Assembly: GCF_025567095.1 (NCBI RefSeq) | Contig: NZ_JAOQJH010000042.1 | DNA: 22,599 bases | DNA from: Anthropogastromicrobium aceti | GTDB lineage: Bacteria > Bacillota > Clostridia > Lachnospirales > Lachnospiraceae | Direction: 5' to 3' (one strand) | Shown: positions 22,511 to 22,599 of the stretch, one piece after another | Position numbering within the stretch: position 1 is the first letter of the stretch | Layout of the letters: every line of letters starts with the position of its first letter | The notes under the pieces: generated by a model | The model's database searches: none | What the model was told of the DNA's origin: nothing | The model's input: the letters and a program-made list of their open reading frames with translations, nothing else | Made by a program: the position numbers and the translations under genes

Positions 22511-22599
22511 TAAACGCTCAATAGTGGATGCGTAGACAGTGACCTCATTTTTTGAGATAATAGCCTTGATAAATGATAATGCTCTAAAAAGTTCAATCT
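22511..22599. other. Sequence beyond the truncated array
   Basis: No further repeat is present up to the window's end. ACCTCATTT at 22542-22550 is the inverted form of repeat positions 5-13, which could be chance or a trace of a rearrangement that cut the array. No gene is recognised. Confidence 0.3.

Noticed and set aside
22258..22596. Minus-strand open frames with repeated CQCPLGLIPHFY
   Set aside because: They are translations of the repeats of array 2, without a start signal or coding character between them.

Overview
The window looks like chromosomal DNA of a low-to-mid GC Gram-positive anaerobe of the class Clostridia, most likely a gut Lachnospiraceae-type genome. This is inferred from AT-rich third positions, strong GGAGG ribosome binding sites, TTGACA/TATAAT promoters and the protein families present. 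It is a mosaic: ordinary metabolic and transport genes alternate with relics of mobile elements, dispersed short repeats and two CRISPR arrays. No cas gene lies inside the window.

Left part (1-8.9 kb): the 3' end of a TnpB-like gene with a structured non-coding tail; a ribokinase-family kinase (minus strand); a pair of overlapping CydD/CydC-like ABC exporter genes (minus) behind a promoter carrying a perfect inverted-repeat operator; then a junkyard of relics (sigma-factor-like 5' fragment, solo right end of an IS3 element, decapitated LacI-type regulator); then a two-gene membrane protein unit. A short sequence with core GCCGGGGACAGGCACT occurs five times, always on the plus strand, and tends to sit where modules meet.

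CRISPR: array 1 (8928-9412, seven repeats, six spacers) is transcribed leftwards; array 2 (22206-22510, four full repeats and a 9-nt repeat stub) is transcribed rightwards. Their repeats are 37 bp and differ at two positions. Both are preceded by clearly homologous leaders of about 190 bp that face each other across 12.4 kb and share a promoter (ATGACA-N17-TATACT) and two 12-bp palindromes. The repeat has a GCCC-GAGA-GGGC hairpin followed by an 8-nt ATTGACAC handle, and spacers are 35-40 nt. This points to a Class 1 (Cas6-processed) system.

Middle part (9.6-18.5 kb): a serine recombinase, a peptidase E-like protein, an ArsR regulator with a decayed arsenite-efflux gene, and a long minus-strand operon. 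The operon reads cadC, cadA (with a recent tandem duplication of its metal-binding domain), a small exported protein with a flavinylation-type DAVTGAT motif, a di-heme cytochrome b, frdA and frdB, and ends at a clear terminator. Fumarate-reductase-type genes under a metal-sensor promoter are unusual.

Right part (18.7-22.6 kb): a complete IS3-family element, then a 170-bp intergenic region, a 527-aa reverse transcriptase of the abortive-infection/defence (Abi/DRT) type, and array 2. The intergenic region contains a degenerate CRISPR repeat whose hairpin is kept by a G-U wobble and whose handle is still 8 nt. Exactly 36 nt upstream of it ends a second, weaker repeat-like segment. The pseudo-spacer between them matches 8 of 9 nt at the likely transcription start of the reverse transcriptase. 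This resembles the CreA-type arrangement in which a CRISPR-like RNA lets Cas proteins repress a toxic gene. A reverse transcriptase guarded by CRISPR in this way is the most interesting hypothesis in the window; it is inferred from sequence only.
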